Assembly: GCA_964420925.1 (NCBI GenBank)
Contig: CAYQVB010000041.1
Span: 28,376 to 92,375, forward strand
Direction of reading: 5' to 3'
Length of the DNA stretch: 64,000 nucleotides
Source: JAJEAD01 sp964420925
GTDB lineage: Bacteria; Pseudomonadota; Gammaproteobacteria; HK1
Shown here: piece after piece, positions 26,099-34,279 of the stretch
Numbering within the stretch: the first letter of the stretch is position 1
Layout of the letters: each line of letters opens with the position of its first letter
Notes under the pieces: generated by a model
The model's database searches: none
What the model was told of the DNA's origin: nothing
What the model saw: only the letters and a program-made list of their open reading frames with translations
Translations under genes and position numbers: made by a program

Positions 26099-27136
26099 TC
26101 AACTCCTGAAGTGAGTCATCACTTCGTCTCGCACCTTCTCCATCATCCCCATCTTGTCGATGATCGTGAACAGCACGGTGGAGGTGTTGGTGACTCCGAT
26201 CTCGCCGAGCTCCGCGATCCGGTCGCAGATCTCCTCGGCGGTGCCGGTCAGCATCGTCATGTCGATCAGGCGCTGACTGATTGCCTTGCCGTGCGGGGCG
26301 TCGATGCGCTCGTGCTCGTAGGGGTCGTAGATGCGGGCGATGTACGCCATCTCTTCGACGATGCCGGGCTCCTTGCGCTCGAGATCCGCCTTGAGCTGCT
26401 CGATCTCGGGGGCGTCGCGCGAGAACAGGGAGCGATAGAGCTCGGCGACGCAGGTCGCGGCGTAGGAGGCCACCTCCCGGCGCGCCGCCTCCTTGCTGTC
26501 CGCGACGTAGATCATGGTGCGCGCCCAGATATCGAGAGTGCCCAGATCCCGCCCCTTCCGCGCCGCGCCCTCGCGCAGCCGCTCGATGTACCACTTCACC
26601 AGGATGGGCTCGGTGCCCGGCAGCATCACGCCGTCCGCGATCTCCCCCGACATGCGGGCGGACTGGATGCCCGCCGACGCCATGTAGATCGGCAGTTGGC
26701 GCCGGATCCACTCCGAGTGACACTTGACGCCGCCGTACTCGACCTCCTCGCCCCGCGTGTAGGCGCGCACGAACTCCACCACGTTGCGGAACTCGCGCAT
26801 CGGCCGGGCGTTGTGCATCTCCATCGTGCGCAGCGCGCTGAACCCGGCGCCGATGCCGAGAAAGGCGCGCCCGCCGGAGAGCTCGTCGACGGTGGCGGTG
26901 GCGCACGCGGTCACCGAGGGGTGGCGCGTGTAGGGGTTGCTCACGCCGTGGCCGATGTGGATGCGATGCGTGTTCATCGCCCCGATGGTCATCATCGAGT
27001 ACACGTCGCGGCACAGGTTCTGCGAGTCGATGTAGGTGAGGTGCGTGAACCCGCACTCGTCGGCTACCCTCGCGTGACGGGCGATCTCGTCGATTCGCAG
27101 GTTTCGCCCCATCCCGACGCTGAACCTCATGCGCAT
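26099..27136 (-). CDS. LLM-class flavin-dependent oxidoreductase
   Basis: A 345-residue luciferase-like oxidoreductase of the MxFSxGxG subgroup shared with the products at 1145-2173 and 5225-6265. Visible motifs are MRFSVGMGRN, DECGFTHLTYIDS, RIHIGHGVSNP and GRAFLGIGAG. ATG 27136 is chosen over 27130 because GGAGG at 27144-27148 is optimally spaced from it. Its gene lies 31 bp after the TRAP permease stop and directly before the FAH-family gene, so TRAP transporter, LLM and FAH appear to be one transcription unit. Confidence 0.9.
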   Translation of the reverse strand: MRMRFSVGMGRNLRIDEIARHARVADECGFTHLTYIDSQNLCRDVYSMMTIGAMNTHRIHIGHGVSNPYTRHPSVTACATATVDELSGGRAFLGIGAGFSALRTMEMHNARPMREFRNVVEFVRAYTRGEEVEYGGVKCHSEWIRRQLPIYMASAGIQSARMSGEIADGVMLPGTEPILVKWYIERLREGAARKGRDLGTLDIWARTMIYVADSKEAARREVASYAATCVAELYRSLFSRDAPEIEQLKADLERKEPGIVEEMAYIARIYDPYEHERIDAPHGKAISQRLIDMTMLTGTAEEICDRIAELGEIGVTNTSTVLFTIIDKMGMMEKVRDEVMTHFRS

Positions 27137-27167
27137 TGCCGTTCCTCCCGTGGAATGAGCCCGGCCG

Positions 27168-29084
27168 TCACCCGCGCGAGAGGCGGTGCATTCGGCGCGG
27201 AACGATGATCAGGAGCAGCCCCGCCACGCAGAGCCCGGCGCCGGCGATCGGAATCTCGGGCGCGGCGAGCGGCGGCACCGCGACCAGGATGCCGCCGACG
27301 ACGAGGCAGGCCATGGCGGTGGCGCCGGTCAGGCTGCGACGCCCGCGCACCGCGAGTCCCACCGAGATCGCCGCGAGGCCGGCGAGCGTGAGCAGCGACA
27401 CCGCGACGATCTCGAAGACGCTGCCGCGCATCAGCAGCTCGGGCCGGAACACGAAGGCGAAGGGCACGAGGTACTTGGGCATGCCGAGCGCGGCCGAGAG
27501 CCATCCCGTGGTCCAGTAGTTGCTCTTGGCGATGGTCGCGGCGGCGTAGGCGGAGAGCGCCACCGGCGGGGTGATCATCGCCGCGAGCGCGGCGTAGAAG
27601 ACGAACAGGTGGGCGTCGAGCAGCTCCACCCCGAGCTGCACGATGGCGTTGCTGATGAGCAGCGCCACCACCACGTAGGCCATGCTGGTGGGTATGCCGA
27701 GCCCGAGCACCATGCAGGCGATGAACGAGCACACCAGCAGCAGGGTCAGATGGCCCGACGCCCAGCCGATCATCAGGGCGGGGAGCTTGGTGCCGAGCCC
27801 GGTGAGCAGGATCGGGCCGGTGATGAGCCCCAGCGCCAGGCAGGCGATGGTCACGTCCACCAGCTCCCGGCCGCTGTCGTAGAGCACGCCCATCACCTTC
27901 TTCGGCGTGAGGCGGTCCTTGCCGAGCATGCTCGCCGCGATGCCGACCACCATCGCGATCAGCACCGAGTTCTGGAGCGACCCGCGCTGCGCGAGCAGGT
28001 AGATGAGGGTGCCCAGCGTGAGCACGAAGGAGAGCGCCCCCATGCGGCGCAGCGCCTCGCTCACCTTCGGCCGCTCCCGGTCGAGGAAGGAGACGTCCAC
28101 CCCTCCGGCCGCTTCCAGGCGACGCACCCGGAGCCAGATCGAGAGCCCGAGGGAGAGGAAGTACATCAGCGCCGGGATCAGCGCCGCGATCATGATGTCC
28201 ACGTAGGCGACGTCGAGGAGCACGATCATGAAGAACACCGCGAATCCCATGATCGGGGGCATGATCTGGGCCCCGTTGGAGGCCGCCGCCTCGACCGCGG
28301 CCGCCAGTTCCGGCTTGAGCCCCACCCGTTTCATGAGCGGGATGGTCATGTTGCCGGACACGTAGACGTTGCCCATCGAGCTGCCCGAGACCGTGCCCAC
28401 CATGGCGCTCGACACCACCGCCATCAGCGGTGGGCCGGTGCGACCGCTGCCGAAGAGGGCGCGGGCGAAGTCCATGATGAAGTCCAGCGCGCCCGTGTAC
28501 TGCAGCACCTTGCCGAGGATCAGGAAGAGCGCCATGTACTTCAGGCACGCGTCCATGGCGAAGCCCATGATCCCGTTCTCGTTGATGTAGAGAAAGGTGA
28601 AGATGCGGTCGAGGCCGTAGCCCCGGTGCCCTGCAAGCCACACCGGCAGGTGCTGGCCGAAGAGCGTGTAGACGAGGAACACCCCCACCACCGCGGCAAG
28701 GCCGATTCCGAGGCTGCGGACCGTCGCGACCAACACCACGTAGACCCCGATCACTCCCAGCACGATATCGGTCGTGCTGGGGATTCCCTGACTGAGGAGC
28801 AGCTCCTCCCAGAAGAAGATCAGGTACCCGAAGATCAGGACCCCGAGGACGACGTGGAAGCAGTCGAGCGCGAACCACAAGGTGGAACGCGGGGGCACCG
28901 ACACGAAGTAGGCGGAGACCGCGAGCAGCCCGAGTATCGCGCGCTCCTGCAGCGGAACGGTGGGGAACCAGACGTTGTAGAGGGCGAAGAGCGGCAGGGC
29001 GAGGAAGAGCGCGCGCTGCGTCCAGGTGCGCGCGCGCTCAGCGCCGGGCGCCAGCCCGGCGCCGCTCGCCGCCTTCGCCTCCAA
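27168..29084 (-). CDS. TRAP transporter fused permease (TAXI-associated, 4TM/12TM)
   Basis: A 638-residue inner-membrane protein with at least 16 hydrophobic spans, joining the small (DctQ-like, about residues 25-165) and large (DctM-like) TRAP permease domains, as is normal for TAXI-type systems. Conserved segments include SSAMVGTVSGSSMGNVYVSG, ASNGAQIMPPIMG and GLGIPTSMAYVV. It uses the ion gradient to import the ligand delivered by the TAXI binding protein encoded just upstream (14 bp gap). TTG at 29084 is the only in-frame start after the upstream stop codon and has AGGA at suitable spacing. Confidence 0.92.
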   Translation of the reverse strand: MEAKAASGAGLAPGAERARTWTQRALFLALPLFALYNVWFPTVPLQERAILGLLAVSAYFVSVPPRSTLWFALDCFHVVLGVLIFGYLIFFWEELLLSQGIPSTTDIVLGVIGVYVVLVATVRSLGIGLAAVVGVFLVYTLFGQHLPVWLAGHRGYGLDRIFTFLYINENGIMGFAMDACLKYMALFLILGKVLQYTGALDFIMDFARALFGSGRTGPPLMAVVSSAMVGTVSGSSMGNVYVSGNMTIPLMKRVGLKPELAAAVEAAASNGAQIMPPIMGFAVFFMIVLLDVAYVDIMIAALIPALMYFLSLGLSIWLRVRRLEAAGGVDVSFLDRERPKVSEALRRMGALSFVLTLGTLIYLLAQRGSLQNSVLIAMVVGIAASMLGKDRLTPKKVMGVLYDSGRELVDVTIACLALGLITGPILLTGLGTKLPALMIGWASGHLTLLLVCSFIACMVLGLGIPTSMAYVVVALLISNAIVQLGVELLDAHLFVFYAALAAMITPPVALSAYAAATIAKSNYWTTGWLSAALGMPKYLVPFAFVFRPELLMRGSVFEIVAVSLLTLAGLAAISVGLAVRGRRSLTGATAMACLVVGGILVAVPPLAAPEIPIAGAGLCVAGLLLIIVPRRMHRLSRG

Positions 29085-29098
29085 GGCCGTGTCCTAGC

Positions 29099-30094
29099 CT
29101 AGCGGTTCCAGAGCCCGACTTCCTTCCAGTACCGGATGGCGCCCGGATGATAGGGAATGGGATCGGAGCTGGCGGTCAGGGTATGGGGATTGGCGGCCGC
29201 CTCCCGGATCGCCGGCTGGAGCTCGGAGAACTGGTCGAACTTCTCGTGCAGGACCTTGACGAGCGCGTAGGCGGTGTCGTCGGGCATATCCTTGGTGGCG
29301 GCGATGCTCACGAGACCGTACTTGGGCGCGACGTTCTCCGCGTCGAGGTGAGGCAGCGATCCGGCGGGAAAGTCCACCACCGGCAGGCCGGCCCCCTCCA
29401 GGGCCTCCCGGCTCATCGGCAGCCAGCGCAGCTCGTGGGCGCTCGCGAGCTCCTGCACCGATGCGGGCGGCTTGAAGCCCGAGGTCCAGGTGATCGAGGC
29501 GTCGATACGTCCCTCGCCCGTCAGCCGGAAGATGTCGGCGTAGGACGCATAGACCCGATCGAGGTCCTCCATGTAGTCGATTCCGTGGGCGTCGACGAAG
29601 ATCCGGTAGGTCGGATCGTTGATGTTGGGATCCGGGCCGATACCGACCCGCTTGCCCTTGAGGTCCTCGAAGGTCTCGATGCCGGAGTCCTTGCGCGTGA
29701 TGATGTGATAGATGAAGTGGAAGAAGCCGGCGAGGTTGCGAAGCTCCGTGTAGGGCTCCTCCTCGGAAAAGCCGCCGGTCCCGTTCCAGGCGTCCTTCAG
29801 GGCCACCGAGGTGATGGTGAACACGCCGACGTCGATTTCCTTGCGGCGCAGCAGGCGAGCGTTCTCCACGCTGCCCGCGGTCACCGAGTTCTCGAACTTA
29901 CCGTCCGGCCAGGTCTCGGCCAGGATCTGCTGCATGGCGGTGCCGAGCACGAAGAAGTCCCCGCCGACCGAGGCCGAGCCGATGGTGAGGCCGTCGATCT
30001 CCTGAGCCGCGACGGGCGGCGCGGCGACCGCCAGCGCACCCGCGAAGCCCATCGCCAGCACCGTTGCCCTGCGGAAGTAACGTGTAACGCGCAT
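29099..30094 (-). CDS. TAXI family TRAP transporter solute-binding protein
   Basis: A 331-residue periplasmic receptor. The signal peptide spans about residues 1-30 (positive MRVTRYFRR, hydrophobic core, AAPPVAAQ cleavage). TAXI hallmarks are LTIGSASVGGDFFVLGTAMQQIL, VTAGSVENARLL and a PYTELRNLAGF strand. The start at 30094 has AAGGAGGG at 30103-30108. First gene of the TRAP-LLM-FAH operon. Characterised TAXI proteins bind dicarboxylates or amino acids such as glutamate or 2-oxoglutarate. Here the ligand is probably the substrate of the catabolic cluster. Confidence 0.92.
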   Translation of the reverse strand: MRVTRYFRRATVLAMGFAGALAVAAPPVAAQEIDGLTIGSASVGGDFFVLGTAMQQILAETWPDGKFENSVTAGSVENARLLRRKEIDVGVFTITSVALKDAWNGTGGFSEEEPYTELRNLAGFFHFIYHIITRKDSGIETFEDLKGKRVGIGPDPNINDPTYRIFVDAHGIDYMEDLDRVYASYADIFRLTGEGRIDASITWTSGFKPPASVQELASAHELRWLPMSREALEGAGLPVVDFPAGSLPHLDAENVAPKYGLVSIAATKDMPDDTAYALVKVLHEKFDQFSELQPAIREAAANPHTLTASSDPIPYHPGAIRYWKEVGLWNR

Positions 30095-30464
30095 GACCTG
30101 TTCCCTCCTTATCAGTAGCGAGCGCATGAGACGCGAGCGCAAGCCTAGACAGCGTGCAAGCACGTTACAAGTGAGCTTCGATCCCGCTCGATGGTGAGTC
30201 ACGACCGCTTTGGTTCCGCAGATTCGCGGGCCCTCGCCGCGTTTGAACAGCCTGGGGACGCCGGTGCTCCTGGAAGCGGTACCGACGGGTTGATGAACGA
30301 GTGCCGGCCCAGGACCGGACCGGGCGTCATTCGCGGGCGCGTCACGTCATGCCGGGTTGCCGCGCCCGCAAGCGGGAGAACAGGTACGCCTCGGGCGTTC
30401 TGCTCGGAAGGCCGCCCGGCCGGACATCGCGCCTGCTCGTCCGGGATTCCCGAAGCGCCACCAT
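30095..30464. other. Divergent intergenic region
   Basis: Lies between the leftward TAXI operon and the rightward toxin-antitoxin operon and should contain the TAXI promoter. No coding sequence or strong hairpin is seen apart from the operator listed next. Confidence 0.35.
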
Positions 30465-30486
30465 TGTGTACGCTATTGCATACACA
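30465..30486. promoter_or_regulatory. Palindromic operator of the Phd/PIN toxin-antitoxin operon
   Basis: TGTGTACGC (30465-30473) and GCATACACA (30478-30486) are inverted repeats with one mismatch and a 4-nt spacer, 20 bp before the antitoxin start. Antitoxins of the Phd/YefM family bind such palindromes to autoregulate. Confidence 0.6.
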
Positions 30487-30506
30487 TCGACAACCAGTCA
30501 GCAACC

Positions 30507-30794
30507 ATGCGCTTCGTCAGCGTCCGCGAGCTGCGGGAGCGGTTGGCCTCGATATGGAAGGCCCTCGTCGAAGAAAAGGACATGGTGATTACCTCCAACG
30601 GCAAGCCCATAGCGCTGCTTTCGGCTACGTCAGGCGAGTCTCTGGAGGAATCGCTGAGCGCGCTCAGGCGCGCTCGCGCCCAGGCCGCCGCAACCGCCAT
30701 GCAACAAGCTTCCCTGAAAGCCGGAAGCGATCGCATGTCGCTCGACGACATCAACGCCGAGATAAGCGCGGCGCGAACGGAACGTGCGCGATGA
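30507..30794 (+). CDS. Type II antitoxin, Phd/YefM family
   Basis: A 95-residue antitoxin. The N-terminal DNA-binding/dimerisation fold is typical: MRFVSVRELRERLASIWKAL, then DMVITSNGKPIALLSA. The C-terminal ~45 residues (MSLDDINAEISAARTE) would wrap the toxin. It is preceded by a palindromic operator and overlaps the PIN toxin gene. It neutralises the PIN ribonuclease encoded next. Confidence 0.85.
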   Translation: MRFVSVRELRERLASIWKALVEEKDMVITSNGKPIALLSATSGESLEESLSALRRARAQAAATAMQQASLKAGSDRMSLDDINAEISAARTERAR

Positions 30795-31203
30795 GGATCG
30801 TGTCGACACGAACGTCCTCGTATCCGCACTGCTCTCACCCTTCGGCACTCCCGCCGAAATCCTGCGCCTCGTCACCACCGGAACGGTCCGGTTGTGCCAC
30901 GATGCCCGCATACTCGGCGAGTACCGCCAAGTGCTCTTGCGGCCGACGTTCCCGTTCCATCCACTCCAGGTCGAAGCATTGCTGGAGCAGCTTGAAGCCG
31001 ATGGCGAACTGGTGACGGCGCTCGCCCTTTCCCATCGGCTGCCGGATCCCGATGACGAAGCATTTCTGGAGGTGGCCCTTGCCGGAAAGGCCCGGCACCT
31101 GGTGACGGGAAACCTCCGACACTTCCCGCCAGGAAGCCGGCAGGGAGTTAGTGTCGTCTCGCCGCGAGAGTTTCTCGAGTCGTACCGAAACGCGAGCGAA
31201 TGA
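30784..31203 (+). CDS. PIN-domain toxin (ribonuclease), start region altered
   Basis: A 139-residue PIN ribonuclease of the family named putative toxin-antitoxin system toxin component, PIN family. Acidic active-site residues sit in VDTNVLVSALLSPFG, ARILGEYRQVL and DPDDEAFLEVAL; VTGNLRHFP carries the conserved Asn. The expected ATGA start at 30791 is out of frame: MRIV then frame loss, consistent with one missing base near 30803. The PIN frame can only begin at GTG 30784, inside the antitoxin gene, giving an atypical MRDEDR N-terminus. Either this is the working start or the toxin has been silenced. Confidence 0.7.
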   Translation: MRDEDRVDTNVLVSALLSPFGTPAEILRLVTTGTVRLCHDARILGEYRQVLLRPTFPFHPLQVEALLEQLEADGELVTALALSHRLPDPDDEAFLEVALAGKARHLVTGNLRHFPPGSRQGVSVVSPREFLESYRNASE

Positions 31204-31513
31204 GCGGTCTCGCGCTGTGACCTCCCGATAATCGGAGCGCCGACGCATCCGGACGAGTTCCGCGGTGGCCGCGTCGAGCGTTGCGCGCCACCGGCATCGC
31301 GCTCAGGCTGAGCCGTTACCGCGGCTGAGCGCGTATTGCCGCCGGCCATGCCAAGGAACGAAGGCTATGCCGCGTCCACTACCACCTTGGCACTCGATGC
31401 GGGAAGAGACGCATCCGGGAATCCACTCGGATGCGCCGGTGGCCGGGGCAAGGGCAGCGCCTCGGGCACCCGGTCAGACGATGGGTCGGCAACGGATGGG
31501 GCGCACGAGCGCC
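31204..31513. other. Intergenic region between two convergent toxin-antitoxin modules
   Basis: 310 bp without a convincing gene. It contains a perfect hairpin GCATCCG/CGGATGC (31411-31417 and 31428-31434) whose loop, GGAATCCACT, matches the dispersed palindromic repeat, so this is probably a degenerate copy. Confidence 0.45.
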
Positions 31514-31846
31514 TCACTGCGCCGCGCGTTCGAGCACTTCCTCCGCCCACTGGTTCAGGCTCTTTCCGGAAAGCTCCGCCGCCAGTGCGGCCTTGCGGTG
31601 AACTTCGGGACTGACACGGAACATCATTCGACCCGAATAGGTCTTTTGAGGTTCCTTGCCGACCTTGGCACAGGTTTCGATGTAATCGTCCACCGCCTCA
31701 TGAAAGGCTTCCCGAAGGGTCCTGACGTTGTCCGCGTGAAAGCCGACTCCATCGCGGATACCTGCAATCCGACCGGTGAAAATGCGGTCCTCGTCGTCGT
31801 AGGCGATACGAGCCGAGTACCCTTTGTAGGTCATGGTGTTAGTCAT
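31514..31846 (-). CDS. hicB: HicB family antitoxin
   Basis: A 110-residue antitoxin. An N-terminal partial RNase-H-like domain (YKGYSARIAYDDEDRIFTGRIAG) is followed by TLREAFHEAVDDYIE and a C-terminal ribbon-helix-helix (SGRMMFRVSPEVHRKAALAAELSGKSLNQWAEEVL) that would bind the operator. Its start overlaps the toxin stop by 4 bp (31843-31846), with the toxin first, the usual hicAB order. Confidence 0.9.
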   Translation of the reverse strand: MTNTMTYKGYSARIAYDDEDRIFTGRIAGIRDGVGFHADNVRTLREAFHEAVDDYIETCAKVGKEPQKTYSGRMMFRVSPEVHRKAALAAELSGKSLNQWAEEVLERAAQ

Positions 31847-32097
31847 GGCGTGATCCCGATCCTCCTCAGGAAGTCGCGGGCGGCACGGACCTGATAGCGC
31901 TTGGCCTCCTTGGAGGGATGGGGTCGGTGGAAAGTTTCGACCTCGCCGTCCTTCTCGAAGCGCACTCGTGATCCCCGGCCTTCAATCACCCGGGCGCCCG
32001 CGGCGATGAGCAGTCCCTCGAGCGCCATCCACTCCATGGTTCCAGGCGTCGGATCGCGAAAGACAGCCGCAAGCGTCCTGCGATGCCGGCCTCTCAT
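31843..32097 (-). CDS. hicA: HicA family toxin (Arg variant)
   Basis: An 84-residue HicA-type toxin, a double-stranded-RNA-binding-fold mRNA interferase. The body (MEWMALEGLLIAAGARVIEG, RGSRVRFEKDG, FHRPHPSKEAKRYQV) matches the HicA subgroup that has GSR in place of the catalytic GSH found in E. coli HicA. This is a known sequence variant whose activity is not inferred here. First gene of the hicAB pair. Confidence 0.85.
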   Translation of the reverse strand: MRGRHRRTLAAVFRDPTPGTMEWMALEGLLIAAGARVIEGRGSRVRFEKDGEVETFHRPHPSKEAKRYQVRAARDFLRRIGITP

Positions 32098-32135
32098 GGG
32101 TCGACCCTAGCGGTTGCTTGCACTATCTGCAAGCT

Positions 32136-33146
32136 CTACGCTTCTCCCTTCTCGAGAGAATCGACCGGAACTCCCACCGGATAGTAGCACCGCCATGCGT
32201 GCACACTGTCCCCGTTCCCGAAGCCGGGGAGCGACTCGCGGCAGCGCGCCTGCGCGAAGGGGCAGCGGGGATGGAACTCGCATCCCGGCGGGCGCTCCAT
32301 CAGGCTCGGAACCTCGCCCGAGAGCTCGAGCCGATCCGCGACCGCATCGGGATCCGGCTGAGGATTGGCCGACAGCAGGGCCAGGGTGTAGGGGTGGCGC
32401 GGCTCGTCGAAGATGGTCTCGGTCGGACCCTGCTCGACGAGGCGCCCCAGGTACATGATGCCCATGCGGTCGGTGATGTGGCGCACCACGTTCAGGTTGT
32501 GGCTGATCGCAAGGATGCTGATGCCGAGCTCCTGCTGCAGCCGGCCGAGGAGGTTCAGCACTTCCCCCTGCACCGACACGTCGAGGCCCGCGGTCGGCTC
32601 GTCGGCGATGACGAGCTTCGGCCCCAGCGCGAGCGCCCGCGCGACACCGATGCGCCGCGCCTGACCGCCGCTGAGCTGATGAGGGTAGCGACCCGCAAAG
32701 TCATCACTGAGCCCCACCATCCGCAGCAGGCGCCGCACTTCGCTCCGCAGATCGCGCTCGCGGAGCCCGTGAATGCGAAAGGGCTCCGAGAGCAGCGAGC
32801 GCACCGTGAGCCGCGGGCTCAAGCTGCCGACCGGGTCCTGGAACATCGCCCCGACTTCGCGCCGGAATGCCTTCAGCGCCCGTGGCCCGATGCCGACTAC
32901 CTCCCGGCCCCGAAAGCGGATGCTGCCCTCGCGCGGGCGCAGCAGACCCATGATGCTTCTCGCGAGCGTGGTCTTGCCCGACCCGCTCTCGCCCACCAGC
33001 CCGAAAGTCTCCGCCTCGCCAATGGTGAGCGAGACGCCGGCGACCGCGTCGATGAACGCGTCCGAGCTACCCTGAAGCAGCGCCCGGACCGCGGGCTTCA
33101 CACGATAGCGCACCCGGACCTCCTCCACTTCCAGAACGGCGCTCAC
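32136..33146 (-). CDS. ABC transporter ATP-binding protein, dipeptide/oligopeptide type (DppF/OppF-like)
   Basis: A 336-residue ATPase. Walker A is GESGSGKTT, the signature is LSGGQARRIGVARAL, and Walker B is KLVIADEPTAGLD. The C-terminal extension with PGCEFHPRCPFAQARC is the Cys-containing tail of peptide importers. GTG start at 33146 overlaps the stop of the preceding ATPase gene (GTGA, 33143-33146). Last gene of a four-gene importer operon (B-C-D-F). Confidence 0.93.
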   Translation of the reverse strand: MSAVLEVEEVRVRYRVKPAVRALLQGSSDAFIDAVAGVSLTIGEAETFGLVGESGSGKTTLARSIMGLLRPREGSIRFRGREVVGIGPRALKAFRREVGAMFQDPVGSLSPRLTVRSLLSEPFRIHGLRERDLRSEVRRLLRMVGLSDDFAGRYPHQLSGGQARRIGVARALALGPKLVIADEPTAGLDVSVQGEVLNLLGRLQQELGISILAISHNLNVVRHITDRMGIMYLGRLVEQGPTETIFDEPRHPYTLALLSANPQPDPDAVADRLELSGEVPSLMERPPGCEFHPRCPFAQARCRESLPGFGNGDSVHAWRCYYPVGVPVDSLEKGEA

Positions 33147-34279
33147 GCCACCGCGCCCCCGGGTCCGTGGCCGACTCTGACCCCGGCTCCTTCTCTGGCT
33201 CCGGGTTCGGCTCCGGCCCCGCTTGCGGCTCCAGCTCCGCTTCCGACCCCGCTTTCCAATCCGGTTGCCGCTCCGCCCCCCGCCTCCGCCGCCAGATGGC
33301 ACTTCGCCCGATGTCCCTCCGCGAGCCGCACCTCGGGGGGCGCGAGGCGGCCGCACACCTCCACCGCGCGGGGACAGCGCGGCGCGAAGATGCAGCCCTT
33401 CGACAGGGCGACGAGGTCGGGGACGTCGCCCGGAATCGTCGGCAGCGCCCGGCTCCTTCCTGCGATCCGGGCCGGATCGCACTGAAGCAGCTTCTCGGTG
33501 TAGGGATGCCCGGGGCGGTGGAAGATGTCGCGCACCGTGCCGCGCTCCACCACCTCGCCGCCGTACATCACGATCACGTGGTCGCAGAGCTCGGCGATCA
33601 CCCCGAGATGGTGCGAGATGAACAGGATCGCGCAGCCTTCGCTGCGCTGCAGGTCCTTCAGCCGGTGGATGATCTGCACCTCCAGGGTCGCGTCGAGCGC
33701 GGTGGTCGGCTCGTCCGCGATCAGCAGCGCGGGCTCGGTCTCGAGCGCCATCGCGATCGCGATGCGTTGCCGCATTCCGCCCGAGAACTGGTGGGGGTAT
33801 TGCCCCATGCGCCGCTCCGCATCCGGGATCCCGACCCGCCGCAACATCTCCACCGCGCGCGCGGTCTTCTCCTCTCGACTTCGGCCCCGCCGGTACTGGA
33901 TATCCACCATCTGGGTGCCGATGCTGAGCACCGGGTTGAGCGAGGTCATCGGGTCCTGGAACACCATCGAGATCCGCTCGCCGCGGATTGCGCGCATCGC
34001 GGCGGCGGACGCCTTCAGCAGATCCTGTCCTTCGAAACGGATCTCCCCCGACCGGATGCGCGTGTTCTCCGCGAGCAGGCGCATCACCGCGCCGGCGAGC
34101 GTCGACTTGCCCGAGCCGCTCTCGCCGACCACGCCCACCACCGAGCCGGCCGGGATGTCGAGGTCGACGTCCCGCAGCGCCTTCAGCGGTCCCCGCGCGG
34201 TGGCGAACTCCACGTTGAGGCCGCGCACCTCCAGCACCGCACTCCCGGTTCCTGTCCCCATCGCGCCAGACCGGCTCAC
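33143..34279 (-). CDS. ABC transporter ATP-binding protein, dipeptide/oligopeptide type (DppD/OppD-like)
   Basis: About 378 residues. Walker A GESGSGKST, signature FSGGMRQRIAIAMAL, Walker B LLIADEPTTALD, and the CIFAPRCPRAVEVC metal-binding tail all fit DppD. GTG 34279 overlaps the permease stop (GTGA); ATG 34261 in the same frame is the alternative. The last ~45 residues are an unusual Gly/Ala/Ser-rich tail (GSGAGAASGAGAEPGA) produced by a short tandem repeat in the DNA and absent from typical family members. Confidence 0.92.
   Translation of the reverse strand: MSRSGAMGTGTGSAVLEVRGLNVEFATARGPLKALRDVDLDIPAGSVVGVVGESGSGKSTLAGAVMRLLAENTRIRSGEIRFEGQDLLKASAAAMRAIRGERISMVFQDPMTSLNPVLSIGTQMVDIQYRRGRSREEKTARAVEMLRRVGIPDAERRMGQYPHQFSGGMRQRIAIAMALETEPALLIADEPTTALDATLEVQIIHRLKDLQRSEGCAILFISHHLGVIAELCDHVIVMYGGEVVERGTVRDIFHRPGHPYTEKLLQCDPARIAGRSRALPTIPGDVPDLVALSKGCIFAPRCPRAVEVCGRLAPPEVRLAEGHRAKCHLAAEAGGGAATGLESGVGSGAGAASGAGAEPGAREGAGVRVGHGPGGAVA
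33160..33290. repeat. Degenerate 6-bp repeat tract (GGCTCC/GGTTCC-like)
   Basis: A run of imperfect CTCCGG/CTCCGC units inside the 3' end of the DppD-like gene encodes its Gly/Ala-rich tail. Likely a slippage-prone microsatellite that lengthened the protein. Confidence 0.6.

Noticed and set aside
27186..29102. A 638-codon His/Arg/Asp-rich frame opposite the TRAP permease
   Set aside because: Shadow of a membrane protein gene; the leftward frame has TRAP motifs and spans.
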